From NCBI RefSeq assembly GCF_003112735.1, contig NZ_BFBR01000002.1, forward strand, positions 401,668 to 465,667: DNA of 64,000 nt. Reading direction: 5' to 3'. The DNA comes from Candidatus Phycosocius bacilliformis (GTDB taxonomy: Bacteria > Pseudomonadota > Alphaproteobacteria > Caulobacterales > Aquidulcibacteraceae). This document shows positions 1 to 10,234 of this stretch, one piece after another (the stretch's first letter is position 1; each line of letters opens with the position of its first letter). A program made the position numbers and the translations under genes. Below the pieces are notes generated by a model. The model saw only the letters and a program-made list of their open reading frames with translations. It did no database searches and was not told where the DNA came from.

Positions 1-1160
1 TGACTGACAAGACCGCCAAACCAATCATGGAAGAAGCCATCCCACGACACACCAGACCGCGCCATGAAGGCAAACATGGCATCGAGCATGTGGCGGGCCG
101 CTTCACCTTCTTCCCCCGCCTGCACGCCCAATCGCGCCAAAAGCGCGCGTTGCTGGGCAGCGGCAAAGGCTGGCGGGTAGGCCCGTATTGCCTCAGTTAG
201 GCTGTCACTGTCGCCAATCGCCAACAGCGCCCCGGCCAATTGCTTGAGGTTCCACAACCCAGCTTCCGGCTGGCGACCATAGGCGTAAAGACCTGTCTGG
301 TCGAAATAGGCAGCGGTAAAGCTTGCATCGGCCACCGGCAAAAAGCGCCAAGGGCCATAGTCAAAGCTTTCTCCCGTGACATTCATATTGTCAGTATTGA
401 GGACGCCATGCACAAATCCTGCAGCCATCCAGCCTGCGACCATCTCGGCAGTTGCCAGCGCAATTTCGCGTACCAAAGCGGCGACGCGCTCTGGGCCTTC
501 AAGACCGCCAAGTTGGGGATAATAGAGGCTGATGCAATGATCGACCAAAGCCTCTAGTCGTTCTGGCGCGTCCAGGAATGCGTGGCGTTGAAAGGTCCCG
601 AAACGGACATGACTGTGCTGAAGACGCACCAGCACGGCCGAGCGGGTGGGTGAAGGCTCGTCCGAACGGATCAATTTCTCGCCTGTTTCAATCAAGCTCA
701 AGGCCTTTGATGTCCGCACACCCTGAGCCTGCAGCATACGTGCGGCCAGCACCTCGCGCACCCCGCCTTTCAAGGTCAGTCGGCCATCGCCTTGCCGCGA
801 CCAAGGCGTTTGGCCAGATCCTTTCGTACCAAGGTCCAGCAAGCGGCCCTGATCATCGCGCAACTGGCCAAACAAAAAGCCACGGCCATCACCCAATTGG
901 GGATTATAGGTGCGAAACTGATGGCCATGATAACGCATCGCCAATGGGGGTTGGTTCATGCCGGGCAAAACGACAAAGCGGCCGAAATGGTCAATCCATT
1001 CCCCATCGCTCAAGCCATCCAGGCCAACTGATCGCGCGGCTTCTTGATCCCGCCAGATCAAGCGATGTTGAGGAAAGTCGGCGGCCTCGACGGGGTCAGC
1101 AAACTCTGGTCCGAGCTCAATAAACCGCGGTTCGGGTTGGTAGTTGGTCCCAAAGGCCAT
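1..1160 (-). CDS. selO: Protein adenylyltransferase SelO, C-terminus cut off by window edge
   Basis: SelO (YdiU/UPF0061) is a pseudokinase-fold enzyme that transfers AMP from ATP to protein Ser/Thr/Tyr residues. The reading frame starts at ATG 1158-1160 and stays open for about 386 codons to the left edge; the family is usually about 480-500 residues, so the C-terminal fifth is missing here only because of the window. Visible family motifs include GTKGSGQTPWSR near residue 110 and HGVLNTDNMN near residue 240, followed by a DYGPW segment, which together form the nucleotide/metal-binding core. The start codon lies 2 bp after the cobT stop, so the two genes are probably co-transcribed. The link to cobalamin synthesis is positional only. 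Recognition of the family is firm. Confidence 0.93.
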   Translation of the reverse strand, partial: MAFGTNYQPEPRFIELGPEFADPVEAADFPQHRLIWRDQEAARSVGLDGLSDGEWIDHFGRFVVLPGMNQPPLAMRYHGHQFRTYNPQLGDGRGFLFGQLRDDQGRLLDLGTKGSGQTPWSRQGDGRLTLKGGVREVLAARMLQAQGVRTSKALSLIETGEKLIRSDEPSPTRSAVLVRLQHSHVRFGTFQRHAFLDAPERLEALVDHCISLYYPQLGGLEGPERVAALVREIALATAEMVAGWMAAGFVHGVLNTDNMNVTGESFDYGPWRFLPVADASFTAAYFDQTGLYAYGRQPEAGLWNLKQLAGALLAIGDSDSLTEAIRAYPPAFAAAQQRALLARLGVQAGEEGEAARHMLDAMFAFMARSGVSWDGFFHDWFGGLVS

Positions 1161-1162
1161 GA

Positions 1163-2212
1163 TTAGGAAGGCCCTGCCACACCAGCTTCAGCAAAGGTAG
1201 CCATGCCTGAATGACAGGCAACAGCTGACTTGATGATCTGCACTGCCAAAGCTGCTCCTGTCCCCTCACCCAGCGCCATACCGAGGTCCAGGACTGGCTT
1301 TTTGCCCAGAAGATCGAGCAGAAGACGGTGTCCGGGCTCTTTTGATACATGACCAACCAGGCAATGATCCAGTGCACGCGGGTTGATACGATGCAGCACA
1401 GCTGCTGCAACACAGACCATATAGCCATCCAGCACGACGGGGATGCGTTGCAGGCGGGCGGCCAGAATGGCCCCGGCAATAGCAGCAAATTCCCGCCCGC
1501 CCACGCGCGCCAAGACGCTCAAGGCATCATCAGTCTGCCCGTCTAGACGCTGAACTGCTTGGGCGACCACGTCTTGTTTGGCCGCCAATGCGCGGCCTTC
1601 CAAGCCGGTGCCGGGACCGGTCCATTGCGCAGGGTTGCCACCAAACAAGCCTAATGCGAGGGCTGCTGCCACACTTGTATTGCCAATGCCGACTTCACCC
1701 AACACCAAGAGATCTGTACCTTCGGCGAGAACCTCCATGCCATAGGCCATGGTGGCCACACACTCCTGCTCACTCATGGCATCGGCGGTGGTGATATCGG
1801 GGGTTGGTTTGCCGACCGCCAAATCATAGACTTTCAAGCCAGCGCCCGCTTGTTGCGCCAGAACAGAAATGGCCGCCCCCCCTGCTGCCATCGCATCAAT
1901 CATTTGGCGAGTCACTTCTTGAGGATAAGCAGACACGCCGCGCGTGGCCACACCATGGTCACTGGCAAAAATTGCAATAATCGGGCGGGTGACTTGAGGT
2001 GGGCTTTTGCCCGTCCAAGCAGCCAACCAACTTGTGATGTCCTCAAGGCGACCCAAACTTCCGGGCGGCTTGATCAGTTGGCTTTCCCGCCGCGCCGTCG
2101 CGGCGATGGCGGCTTCATCTGGGCCGGGTAAATCGACCAAAAGGGCGCGAATATCATCAAAAGGCGTGCGAGCGGGCTGGTCGGGCGCGGAAGAACAAGC
2201 ATCGTGAGGCAT
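1163..2212 (-). CDS. cobT: Nicotinate-nucleotide--dimethylbenzimidazole phosphoribosyltransferase
   Basis: CobT makes alpha-ribazole 5'-phosphate from nicotinate mononucleotide and 5,6-dimethylbenzimidazole, giving the lower ligand of cobalamin (cytoplasmic). At 349 residues it has the normal family length. The N-terminal KPPGSLGRLED motif is present, as are FASDHGV, the glycine-rich GEVGIGNTS, and the C-terminal GMALGEGTGA, in which Glu316 corresponds to the catalytic base of the family. It is divergent from cobS, which carries out the next joining step, with about 200 bp between them. selO follows 2 bp downstream on the same strand. I looked for a cobalamin riboswitch in the divergent spacer and did not find one. 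Confidence 0.95.
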   Translation of the reverse strand: MPHDACSSAPDQPARTPFDDIRALLVDLPGPDEAAIAATARRESQLIKPPGSLGRLEDITSWLAAWTGKSPPQVTRPIIAIFASDHGVATRGVSAYPQEVTRQMIDAMAAGGAAISVLAQQAGAGLKVYDLAVGKPTPDITTADAMSEQECVATMAYGMEVLAEGTDLLVLGEVGIGNTSVAAALALGLFGGNPAQWTGPGTGLEGRALAAKQDVVAQAVQRLDGQTDDALSVLARVGGREFAAIAGAILAARLQRIPVVLDGYMVCVAAAVLHRINPRALDHCLVGHVSKEPGHRLLLDLLGKKPVLDLGMALGEGTGAALAVQIIKSAVACHSGMATFAEAGVAGPS

Positions 2213-2410
2213 GCAAAGGACTTAGCGCGGCAAGGCCTCGGGATAAAGCATGTCCACCGGTGAAACACATTGCGGCACAGCCACAATACTCAGTGCGACT
2301 TCGGCGCCACAGTGTGGCAGCTTCCATCAGCCAGTTGGCTTTAACATCTCGAAATCTCAATCATTTTGGCTACAAAGAGTTCGCCCCGTTTCGCCCAATA
2401 AAAACCAAAG

Positions 2411-3211
2411 ATGAGTCGCGCCATGCGCCTGATTGACGATGCCCGGATTTGCCTGATCTTCTTTACCCGGCTGCCTGTGACCTGGCCTGAAGACCTCCCG
2501 AGGGAACGCATTACCCGTGCATTCCAAGCCGCCCCCATCGCTGGACTCGTGACGGGCTTGATTGGGGCTTTGACATATGGCTTGGCCATGTGGCTGTTCA
2601 ATGGCAGCGTGCATCTGGCCGCAACCTTGGCTGTGGCGAGCCAAGTTCTCACCACTGGGGCTTTTCATGAAGATGGCTTCGCAGACTTCTTTGATGGCGT
2701 CGGCGGGGGGAAAACCATCAGCGAACGGCTTGCCATCATGCGCGATTCCCGGATCGGAACATTTGGTGGTGTCGCTCTGCTGTTGGCAATCATCTTGAAG
2801 ATCTTCCTGGTTGCTGAAATCAGCATCGCTTGGCAGGCTGGTTTGTGCCTCATTATCAGCGGCACCTTGGCCCGCACCGCACTGGTCCATGTCATGGCGC
2901 TCCTCAAGCCAGCCACAGATGATGGGATTTCGGCGTCAGCCGGCCAGCCCACTGCGACAGAGGCCACCACAGCAACCGTTTTAGGCGGAATCATCAGTGG
3001 GGTCTGTGTGGTTTTGGCATTCCAACTGAGCCTGATCGGACCGGCCGTCGGGGCAGTGATCGGCACAATACTTGGTGCGGGGGCGATCGCGTTGACTGCA
3101 CGCAAGCATTTAGGTGGTCAAACCGGTGACGCGTTGGGAGCAACAGCTGTTGCCGCGGAACTGGGGGCATTGGCCGGAATTGTCGCGCTGATGCCAGCAT
3201 TGGGCTTCTGA
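2411..3211 (+). CDS. cobS: Adenosylcobinamide-GDP ribazoletransferase (cobalamin synthase)
   Basis: CobS (also called CobV) is an inner-membrane enzyme that joins adenosylcobinamide-GDP to alpha-ribazole (phosphate), completing the corrin cofactor. The 266-residue protein is mostly hydrophobic with several predicted membrane segments. It carries the family signature FHEDGFADFFDGVGGG around residues 88-103, whose acidic residues bind magnesium. FTRLPV near the N-terminus is also typical. The start at ATG 2411 places the conserved RIRLIFFTRLP-like segment at the expected distance. It is divergent from cobT, and the DUF1289 gene follows after a single base, so the two plus-strand genes should be co-transcribed. 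Confidence 0.94.
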   Translation: MSRAMRLIDDARICLIFFTRLPVTWPEDLPRERITRAFQAAPIAGLVTGLIGALTYGLAMWLFNGSVHLAATLAVASQVLTTGAFHEDGFADFFDGVGGGKTISERLAIMRDSRIGTFGGVALLLAIILKIFLVAEISIAWQAGLCLIISGTLARTALVHVMALLKPATDDGISASAGQPTATEATTATVLGGIISGVCVVLAFQLSLIGPAVGAVIGTILGAGAIALTARKHLGGQTGDALGATAVAAELGALAGIVALMPALGF

Positions 3212-3212
3212 T

Positions 3213-3425
3213 TTGTCCACCGCCATTTCCTCGCCGTGCATCAAGGTTTGCTGTGTAGAGCCGCAATCAGGTCTGTGCTTGGGCTGTTATCGAACCTTGC
3301 CTGAGATTGCTCAATGGCTGCGCTTTAGCCCTGATCAGCGCGCGGCCATTACTGCGGAGCTGCCAAGCCGGGCCGAAAAACTTGACCCGGCATATCGAAC
3401 GGCATTCGCGCCGTCGCCGCGCTGA
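3213..3425 (+). CDS. DUF1289 family small cysteine-rich protein
   Basis: A 70-residue protein beginning SSPCIKVC, followed by LCLGCYRTLPEIAQW, which is the cysteine pattern of DUF1289 (C-x3-C-x8-C-x2-C here). Proteins of this family are short, cytoplasmic and of unknown function; the four cysteines suggest a metal or Fe-S site, but this is inference. The likely start is TTG 3213-3215, one base after the cobS stop, because no ATG precedes the first conserved cysteine pair. Translation may be coupled to cobS. It ends 49 bp before the convergent argS gene. Confidence 0.82.
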   Translation: MSTAISSPCIKVCCVEPQSGLCLGCYRTLPEIAQWLRFSPDQRAAITAELPSRAEKLDPAYRTAFAPSPR

Positions 3426-3474
3426 TCAGACGCCAGGCGTGTCACGCCGGCAAAAGCCTTGGCGTAAGAACAAT

Positions 3475-5259
3475 CTACATACGCTCAGGGGCTTCGATAC
3501 CCAAGAGGTCCAAGGTTAGAACCAATTGGTTCAAGGTCGCTTTGGCCAATGTCAAGCGCGATGCACGCGTGGCTTCATCCCCGGCACTCAAGATTGGACA
3601 TGCGGTGTAAAAGGCTGAAAAAGCACCTGCCAAGGCATAGGCATGATCAGCCAAAATATGGGGTGCGCGCTTGTCATAAGCCCCGCGCAACGCGTGTTCA
3701 AACCCGTCGAGTGTCAAGATAAGATCGCGTTCAGCTGGTTCAAGATTGGCAATCGGCCCAGGCCCAATTCCCGCCTCATCAGCCTTGCGCAGAATGGATT
3801 TGATACGCACTGCCGCATATAGCAAATAAGGCCCAGTTTTGCCTTCAAAGCTCAAGAAGCGGTCCAGATCAAAGATATAAGACGTACCCCGGAAGTTTTG
3901 TAGATCGGCGAACTTCAACGCAGCCATACCAACCTTGTGGGCGATATCAGCGCGTTCTTCCGCCGGCCAATCCTGGCCCACTCCGGCCTCATCAATCTTG
4001 GCTTGCGCCTTTTCGCGCACCATAGTGATAAGGTCATGCAACTTCAGCACCCCGCCCTCACGAGTCTTGAACGGCTTGCCATCTGGGCCGTTCATTGTGC
4101 CAAACCCAATGTGATCCAACGCCTCGCGTTGCAGATAGCCTGCCTTGTCAGCAGCTCGAAACACCGTCTCGAAATGCTCTGCCTGACGTTGATCAACGCA
4201 GTAGATGATAAGCTCAGCCTGAAAGCGCCGGACCCGGTCAAGAATGGTTGCCAGATCGGTGGTGCCATACATGGCAGAGCCTTCAGACGACACCACCAAC
4301 AAGGGCGCGACATTAGGCCCTTCCCCGCCATCTTTCTTGGGCACCAATTTATCGTGCACGAAAACCACGCGCGCGCCCTGATCGTCTTGTAACAGACCCT
4401 TGGCATCAAGGTCGGCAATCATCTCTGGAATCAGCGGGTCTGCATCGCTTTCGCCCAACCAAAGATCAAATGTCACCCCCAAAGCGGCAAACTCACGCTC
4501 AAGTGCGCTGCGCGAAACGGCAACAAAATGCTGCCACAGCGCGCGATAGCCGGGCCGGCCTGCCTGCAATTCAGCTGTGGCTTTGCGCGCGCGGTCGCGC
4601 GCTGCAACATCGGTTTTGGCCAAAGCTGCCGCTGCTGGATAAATCCGTTCAAGATCAGCGAGGCTCACCGGGCTGTGTGCGGGATAAGGTCCCGAAAACC
4701 CCGCATCGAAATAAGGCAATTCTGGCTGTTCTTCTGCCAAGCTGGCGATCAAAAGCCCCATCTGGAAACCCCAATCGCCAAAATGGGCATCACCCCATAC
4801 TTGATCACCGCGGAAGCGATAGAGCCGTTTAATGCTGTCGCCAATAATGGTGGCACGCAAATGGCCGACATGCATGGATTTGGCCACATTCGGCCCAGCA
4901 TAATCAACAATAACGCGGCGCGGTGTTTCAAGGATCTGGGCACCCACGCGTGGATCAACAGCCAAGGCTTCTGCGTGGGCCACCAATGCTGCGTCGGACA
5001 CTGTGATATTCAAAAAGCCTGGTCCTGCCACGTCGCAACGCGCGATCATGGGGTCTTTTGACAGGTGTTCAGCTAATGCAGTGGCAATATCGCGCGGGTT
5101 ACGGCCAGCGGCCTTCGCACCGGCCATCGCGCCATTACACTGGAAATGACCGAATTCGGGCTTCTGGGCACGTGTCACCAGGCCCAGCTCTGCAGGAAGT
5201 CCGAGGTCGGCAAAGGCACGGCCCAACGTGTGGGCCAGCTGTTGGGCAAAATGGGTCAT
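3475..5259 (-). CDS. argS: Arginyl-tRNA synthetase
   Basis: Class I aminoacyl-tRNA synthetase that charges tRNA-Arg using ATP in the cytoplasm. The 594-residue protein is of usual length. The order is an N-terminal Add-1 domain, then [12 protein letters not shown] with the HIGH-type signature HVGH at residues 130-133, then the catalytic core with KPFKTREGG in the region of the KMSKS-like loop, and a C-terminal DALR anticodon-binding domain ending [10 protein letters not shown]. It lies 11 bp upstream of a lipoprotein gene on the same strand, so the two may form an operon. A tRNA-Arg(CCT) gene lies about 2 kb away. Confidence 0.97.
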   Translation of the reverse strand: MTHFAQQLAHTLGRAFADLGLPAELGLVTRAQKPEFGHFQCNGAMAGAKAAGRNPRDIATALAEHLSKDPMIARCDVAGPGFLNITVSDAALVAHAEALAVDPRVGAQILETPRRVIVDYAGPNVAKSMHVGHLRATIIGDSIKRLYRFRGDQVWGDAHFGDWGFQMGLLIASLAEEQPELPYFDAGFSGPYPAHSPVSLADLERIYPAAAALAKTDVAARDRARKATAELQAGRPGYRALWQHFVAVSRSALEREFAALGVTFDLWLGESDADPLIPEMIADLDAKGLLQDDQGARVVFVHDKLVPKKDGGEGPNVAPLLVVSSEGSAMYGTTDLATILDRVRRFQAELIIYCVDQRQAEHFETVFRAADKAGYLQREALDHIGFGTMNGPDGKPFKTREGGVLKLHDLITMVREKAQAKIDEAGVGQDWPAEERADIAHKVGMAALKFADLQNFRGTSYIFDLDRFLSFEGKTGPYLLYAAVRIKSILRKADEAGIGPGPIANLEPAERDLILTLDGFEHALRGAYDKRAPHILADHAYALAGAFSAFYTACPILSAGDEATRASRLTLAKATLNQLVLTLDLLGIEAPERM

Positions 5260-5270
5260 GGGAGATGATG

Positions 5271-6017
5271 TCAGCGCGGCACGCCCGCATCCACGCGGAA
5301 GCGTTTGCCATTGCGGTTGAATTCCAACTGATCTGGCGTCAGTTCAAAGCCGACCAGCACTTCGAAATTGGCTCCAGCAATATCTTTATTGGCACGCGGG
5401 ATTTCGATGAAAATCGGCAAAGACTTGACGGCAACCCGATCACTGCCAGCCGGGATTTCGACTGCCTGAGAATAGGTCTGCCGCGAGATGACGGCGATAT
5501 CCTTGCGTGTCACTGTCACCCAATAATTCACGCTTTTGGCACCTGGTGCCGCCTTGGGGCCTTTACCGAACGCCATATCCAGCTGCATGTTGATGGTGAT
5601 TGGATCTTCGCCCACATAGCGGCAGTCGGAGTTCACATTGAGGATTTCACCGGTATAGCCGACATTCTCGAACCGCTCAGGTCCATTGAGTTCGACAAAG
5701 CGCTGGGCGTCATACAGCACCCGTACCGCCGGGCATGGACCAACATTGGCCGCGCCGCTGTCGCTACCCAAAGCCTTGGCCAACCCCGTGAAGAACCCAC
5801 GCTTGCGCGGTGGGCCTGCCGGGGTCTCAAGCTTTTCAGCATCCCCGGGAGTTGCCTCAACCGTGGGTTTGGGCGCTTCGGCGGCTGGCGCATCAGCCTC
5901 ACTAACTGGTGGCGGGGCCTTGCCACGCCCATCACGATTGCCGCCAAAGGGCAGCGACGAACAGGCCGCGAGCACGAGAGAAGATGTGATCACAAGAGCA
6001 ATAGCTTGGGTGCGCAT
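5271..6017 (-). CDS. Conserved lipoprotein of unknown function
   Basis: A 248-residue protein with a lipoprotein signal peptide: the start is [16 protein letters not shown] and the lipobox is LAAC with the lipidated Cys19. A Pro/Ala-rich linker (about residues 30-65) precedes a globular domain that contains the segments [19 protein letters not shown] and ISRQTYSQ. I recognise it only as a conserved alphaproteobacterial envelope protein. I chose ATG 6015-6017 because the longer frame starting near 6182 would add 55 non-signal-like residues and run into ispH. It is followed by argS after 11 bp and is divergent from ispH. The absence of charged residues after the lipid Cys makes an outer-membrane location plausible. 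Confidence 0.75.
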   Translation of the reverse strand: MRTQAIALVITSSLVLAACSSLPFGGNRDGRGKAPPPVSEADAPAAEAPKPTVEATPGDAEKLETPAGPPRKRGFFTGLAKALGSDSGAANVGPCPAVRVLYDAQRFVELNGPERFENVGYTGEILNVNSDCRYVGEDPITINMQLDMAFGKGPKAAPGAKSVNYWVTVTRKDIAVISRQTYSQAVEIPAGSDRVAVKSLPIFIEIPRANKDIAGANFEVLVGFELTPDQLEFNRNGKRFRVDAGVPR

Positions 6018-6147
6018 GTTGCATTCCACAGAAGAAGCGAAGCAGACCATCTTGGCACTGCCGCAATTATAGCCCATGTCTTTAGAGGCCTGTGTCGCTT
6101 CAATCAACGCAATGCGGCGCCAACAAGGCAATGCCACCGGAGAAATC

Positions 6148-7119
6148 ATGTCGGACGTCCCTTCCCACCTGCCCCCGCTCACTGTTTTGCTGGCCGCCCC
6201 GCGTGGTTTTTGCGCCGGTGTTGATCGGGCGATCCAGATTGTAGAACGCGCGCTGGAGAAGTGGGGTGCGCCAGTTTATGTGCGCCACGAGATTGTTCAC
6301 AACAAGCATGTGGTTGACCGTCTGAAGAACCTAGGCGCTGTTTTTGTTGAAGAATTATCAGAATGCCCCACGGATCGCCCGGTGGTGTTTTCCGCCCACG
6401 GGGTCCCCAAATCTGTGCCGCAGGAAGCCGCCCGCCGCGAGATGATCTATGTTGATGCCACCTGCCCGCTGGTGTCAAAGGTCCATGTCGAGGCGCAACG
6501 CCATTTTGATGCGGGCAAAGAAATTGTCCTGATTGGTCATGCAGGCCATCCCGAAGTGGTCGGTACGATGGGACAATTGCCCGATGGTGCCATCACTTTG
6601 ATCCAAGATGTCAGCGAAATTGCCGATTTTGCCCCAAAAGACCCTGCAAAACTGGCCTTTGTCACCCAGACCACGCTGTCGGTTGATGATACGGCCGAAA
6701 TTGTGGCGGCCTTGCAGGCCCGTTTCCCCAACGTCTCGCCGCCGCACAAGGAAGATATTTGCTATGCCACCACGAATCGCCAGGAGGCAGTGAAGGCACT
6801 GGGGGCCCAAGCTGACCTGCTTTTGGTCATCGGCTCGAAAACGTCTTCCAACTCGATCCGGCTTGTTGAAGTCGGCCTGCGTGCAGGGGCTAAGGCCGCT
6901 TATTTGATTGATGATGCACAGGCGATTGATTGGGCGTGGTTTGAGGGCGTCAGAACGCTTGGGCTGACGGCGGGGGCAAGTGCGCCCGAAGATTTGGTCG
7001 AAGCGGTGATTGCGGCCTGCCGCAGCCGGTTTGCCGTCTCGGTCCAACCAGTTGAAGTGACCCGTGAAGACGTCATTTTCAAACTTCCCCGCGTCGTTTC
7101 CCAAGCTGAAGACGCCTAA
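6148..7119 (+). CDS. ispH: 4-hydroxy-3-methylbut-2-enyl diphosphate reductase
   Basis: IspH (LytB) carries out the last step of the MEP isoprenoid pathway, reducing HMBPP to IPP and DMAPP with a [4Fe-4S] cluster. The three cluster cysteines are visible: Cys22 in RGFCAGV, Cys106 in DATCPLV and Cys205 in ICYATTN. The TNRQ motif and SNSIRLVEV are also present. The start at ATG 6148 is preferred over an in-frame ATG at 6076 because it has a GGAGA ribosome-binding site and gives the family length (323 residues) with the first cysteine at the usual position. It is divergent from the lipoprotein/argS pair and is followed by tRNA-Arg. Confidence 0.96.
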   Translation: MSDVPSHLPPLTVLLAAPRGFCAGVDRAIQIVERALEKWGAPVYVRHEIVHNKHVVDRLKNLGAVFVEELSECPTDRPVVFSAHGVPKSVPQEAARREMIYVDATCPLVSKVHVEAQRHFDAGKEIVLIGHAGHPEVVGTMGQLPDGAITLIQDVSEIADFAPKDPAKLAFVTQTTLSVDDTAEIVAALQARFPNVSPPHKEDICYATTNRQEAVKALGAQADLLLVIGSKTSSNSIRLVEVGLRAGAKAAYLIDDAQAIDWAWFEGVRTLGLTAGASAPEDLVEAVIAACRSRFAVSVQPVEVTREDVIFKLPRVVSQAEDA

Positions 7120-7186
7120 AGCCAGACGGCCTTCTGTATCACCCCCCTCCCCAAAACCGCCCCAGACCGCTAAGCAGAAGACACGC

Positions 7187-7263
7187 GGTCCCGTAGCTCA
7201 GCAGGATAGAGCAATCGTTTCCTAAACGATGGGTCGGGGGTTCAAGTCCCTTCGGGACCGCCA
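7187..7263 (+). tRNA. tRNA-Arg (anticodon CCT)
   Basis: A full cloverleaf is visible: acceptor GGTCCCG (7187-7193) pairs with CGGGACC (7253-7259). The D-arm is GCTC...GAGC, and the anticodon stem ATCGT/ACGAT encloses loop TTCCTAA with anticodon CCT. The T-loop is TTCAAGT, and discriminator G is followed by an encoded CCA (7261-7263). It reads AGG codons. No integrase lies beside it, so there is no sign of use as an attachment site. Confidence 0.95.
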
Positions 7264-7464
7264 CTTGTGTGCGGGAATGGTCAAAAAGAGCACCTGCCCC
7301 GCCATTAAGCCGTTTCAGCTCATTTTTGACCTGCCGAGCTACCAAGTCTGGAACGCTCAATCAAGTTGGTGTGATTGGCCATTCTATTGGCAGAGCAGCG
7401 CGCGCATTCAGCCGGGCTGTGCCCTATGTGACCCGTGGAGGATATTCCAGCGCGGTGGCCCAAA

Positions 7465-8301
7465 ATGACTTGTTTTCAGCATTCGAACCGACAAATTGCC
7501 CATGCCCTTGTTGTCATAGCCACGATGGCGATGGTGTCAGCCTGTGCCACCAAGCCCCCGACACAGACAGGCTTTATCGCCAATGGCACCGCGATGGAGC
7601 GTGTGGATGGCACGGTGCGGGCCCAAATCAGCCGGCAGAAGGATGCCGAGGCGCTAAGCCGCCTTTCCCGTGTCGTTTTGTTGCCGACCCGCCTTCATGA
7701 GGCTGCCGATGTGCCTGCCACGATTACCGCCGACTCCCGCGCACTGGTACTGGCAGAGGTCGATCGGCAATTATGTTTTGCTTTGTCGCGTCGATTTGAG
7801 ATTGTTGGGGCCGATCAGGCTGATGCCGGACGCGTCCAAGCTGTGGTAACCCGTTTACAAGAGACAAATGCTGCCGCCTCAGCAGCATCTGCTGCTGTCA
7901 GCCGCCTTTTGCCCGGCGGGTCGGTGCGTCTGCCCGTTGGCCGCGGAGGGCTGAGCATCGAAGCGCGACTGGACGTACAAGATAATCGCCAAGCCGCTGC
8001 CATGTCGTGGTCACGCGGGGCCGGTATGGTGATGGATCAAGGCTCTTTGTCCGAGGTCGGCGACGCCCATCGCTTTGCGGCCTCCTTTGCCAATGACTTT
8101 GCAGACTTTCTTACCGACGCGCGCGCACCGAAGCGGGAGGTGCCAGACATCGACCCCTGTGCTGCTTTTGGGCCTCGTCTGGATATCGGCAGGTTTGCGG
8201 CAAGCAGGGTTGTTGGCCTTCATGTGCCGAGGCCGGCAGCTCAGGATACAACAACCGAGTCAGAACCAAGTTCTGAAGACGCCAAAAGCAAAAAGCCATG
8301 A
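7465..8301 (+). CDS. DUF3313-type lipoprotein
   Basis: A 278-residue predicted lipoprotein. The N-terminal signal has a hydrophobic stretch IAHALVVIATMAMV and a lipobox VSAC with Cys27. After it comes a domain with GFIANGTAMERVDG, TADSRALVLAEVDRQLC and GGLSIEARLDVQD, which fits DUF3313, a family of bacterial lipoproteins of unknown role. ATG 7465 is preferred over GTG 7435, which would only add residues before the signal peptide; neither has a strong ribosome-binding site. It follows tRNA-Arg by about 200 bp of unassigned sequence and precedes the hybrid kinase by about 110 bp. The C-terminus is a low-complexity Ser/Lys/Glu tail. Confidence 0.72.
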   Translation: MTCFQHSNRQIAHALVVIATMAMVSACATKPPTQTGFIANGTAMERVDGTVRAQISRQKDAEALSRLSRVVLLPTRLHEAADVPATITADSRALVLAEVDRQLCFALSRRFEIVGADQADAGRVQAVVTRLQETNAAASAASAAVSRLLPGGSVRLPVGRGGLSIEARLDVQDNRQAAAMSWSRGAGMVMDQGSLSEVGDAHRFAASFANDFADFLTDARAPKREVPDIDPCAAFGPRLDIGRFAASRVVGLHVPRPAAQDTTTESEPSSEDAKSKKP

Positions 8302-8412
8302 CCTAGAGTTGTTTCAGCGCGCTTTACCGCTTGAAAAACTCAGATTCCCGGCCAAACCAACACAAATAATTCCGGCGAAATAACCGAAAATAAAGGTCGA
8401 GCTGCTAGCGTT

Positions 8413-10227
8413 GTGCTCGAATTGGAGAGCAGCGGCGTGCATCAGTCTTATCTCGAACAAATCAGACGATTGCGCGATGACCTGCCAAGTCGTCTGTTGG
8501 CATCAGCAGCATTTACCGGGCTTTTGTGGTGGGGCACTGAGGCGCAGATTGCGATTATCTGGTTTATCGCCTTTGCGCTCAATGAAGGCATCGAACTTTT
8601 GATCGGTGGACAGAAGAGCGACGATGACGCCCGTGGCGCGCGTTTGCGCTTCATGTTTTGCGTTAATCTGATCTATGGTGGACTGGTTTGGGTGGCTGGA
8701 GCCTTGGTGCTGGTTAAAACTGGCGAAATCGGCCCCTTGATCGTGGGCCTTGCGATCCTGATCGGGGCATTGACCCATGTGATCGCCACCAGTTTGAACT
8801 GGTTGCCGGGCTTTATCTGTGCAGCAGGCCCATTGGTGCTTGGCGTGATCAGTGTGCCCTTCATCATGACCTTGAACCAGACTTATGCTGAGAGCACGAT
8901 CCATCAAGCCTCTGTGGCCATGTCTTTCCTATTGGCCTACAGCTTAAATGCGGCCCATCAGGCATGGCAACGTGAAGCCAAATTGATTGAGACCTTGCGT
9001 CAAGTCAGCCAAGCCAGTGACGCAAAATCGCAATTCCTCGCAACGATGAGCCACGAAATCCGTACCCCGCTCAACGGGATTGTCGGATTGGCAGAAGTGC
9101 TCAACAATACCGAGCTCAGCCCCAGTCAGCAGGAAATGATCGGTCTGGTCCGTACGTCAGGGCAGACACTCGAACGTCTCGTTTCAGACGTGCTTGATAC
9201 CGCCAAGATTGAGGCCGACAAGCTGGAACTGTCGATTGCGCCTTTTGACCTGCGTGAGACAGTTGAGGCTGCAGCCCATCCCTTCCGAGTGCAAGCTGAA
9301 GAAAAGGGCTTAGCCTTTGACGTTGATATTCATCCTGAAGCAGAAGGCCGCTATTTGGGCGATGGGGTGCGTGTCCGCCAGATTATTGCCAATCTGACCT
9401 CCAATGCCGTGAAATTCACCGACTCTGGCCGGGTTGAGGTGATGATTGATGCGCTGGAGATCGACACACGCAATGTCGAGCTTCAAATTCAAGTCACAGA
9501 TACTGGAATTGGTTTCGACCATAAAGCCGGACAGACCCTGTTCCAACGGTTTGAACAGGCGGACAACAGCATCAGCCGTCGGTTTGGCGGAACCGGACTT
9601 GGTTTGTCGATCTGCAAATCCTTGTGTGAATTGATGGGCGGCAGTATTTCTGCCACGTCCCAGCCTGGATCAGGCAGCCGGTTCGAAGCCCGTCTGCAAC
9701 TGAAATATGCTGAACCCGTCCGCCACGACCTGCGCCTGAGCACTCAGCTGACCGCTGAAGAATTGAGCTTTTTGAGTGAGGAGCCTGAGGCTCCAACTGG
9801 TCTTAAGGTTCTGGTGGCTGAAGATAATCCGATCAATCAGAAAGTGATTTCCTTCATGCTTGAGCCGATGGGAATGACCCCTGTGATTGCCGCAAACGGG
9901 CAGTTGGCGCTCGACATGTTTAAGCTTGAGCGTTTCGACATCATCTTGATGGATATGATGATGCCAGAAATGGACGGCTTGACCGCCACTCAGGCCATAC
10001 GTGCTTGGGAGCGCGAGCATGGCTTGCCACGGACACCCATCGCCATGCTCAGTGCGAATGCGATGAACGAGCATGTAAAGGCAGCCCTGTCAGCAGGATG
10101 TGACGTCCATATTGCCAAACCTGTCACCCCAGCAGCTCTGGTAACGGGCATGACCGAGGCCTTGTTTATGGAACTTGATGAAAATGGCGAACCTGACGCG
10201 GACCTGCAAAGCCGCTTGATCGGCTAA
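8413..10227 (+). CDS. Membrane hybrid sensor histidine kinase with receiver domain
   Basis: A 604-residue two-component protein. Residues about 30-185 are a hydrophobic sensor region with roughly five to six membrane segments. They are followed by a short coiled linker and a HisKA domain with the phospho-acceptor His214 in MSHEIRTPLNG. The HATPase domain has N-box NLTSNAVKFT, G1 DTGIGF and G2 GGTGLGLSIC. A C-terminal receiver domain has acidic pocket AEDNPINQ and phospho-acceptor Asp514 in LMDMMMPEMDG, with the conserved Lys in AKP. The start is probably GTG 8413; no ATG is available before the first membrane segment. No cognate response regulator is adjacent, so phosphotransfer partners are unknown. 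It ends 7 bp before the convergent glucosidase gene. Confidence 0.93.
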   Translation: MLELESSGVHQSYLEQIRRLRDDLPSRLLASAAFTGLLWWGTEAQIAIIWFIAFALNEGIELLIGGQKSDDDARGARLRFMFCVNLIYGGLVWVAGALVLVKTGEIGPLIVGLAILIGALTHVIATSLNWLPGFICAAGPLVLGVISVPFIMTLNQTYAESTIHQASVAMSFLLAYSLNAAHQAWQREAKLIETLRQVSQASDAKSQFLATMSHEIRTPLNGIVGLAEVLNNTELSPSQQEMIGLVRTSGQTLERLVSDVLDTAKIEADKLELSIAPFDLRETVEAAAHPFRVQAEEKGLAFDVDIHPEAEGRYLGDGVRVRQIIANLTSNAVKFTDSGRVEVMIDALEIDTRNVELQIQVTDTGIGFDHKAGQTLFQRFEQADNSISRRFGGTGLGLSICKSLCELMGGSISATSQPGSGSRFEARLQLKYAEPVRHDLRLSTQLTAEELSFLSEEPEAPTGLKVLVAEDNPINQKVISFMLEPMGMTPVIAANGQLALDMFKLERFDIILMDMMMPEMDGLTATQAIRAWEREHGLPRTPIAMLSANAMNEHVKAALSAGCDVHIAKPVTPAALVTGMTEALFMELDENGEPDADLQSRLIG

Positions 10228-10234
10228 ACGCGCT

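Noticed and set aside
2213..2410. Cobalamin riboswitch between cobT and cobS
   Set aside because: I looked for the B12 box and the conserved GCCACTG and GAA-rich stems on both strands and did not find them.
5058..6224. Long plus-strand open frame (388 codons) opposite argS and the lipoprotein
   Set aside because: It is antisense to two well-supported genes, has no domain that I recognise and an unusual composition rich in His, Arg and Cys.
7187..7434. tRNA-Arg as an integration site of a mobile element
   Set aside because: No integrase, direct repeat of the tRNA 3' end or foreign composition is seen downstream.
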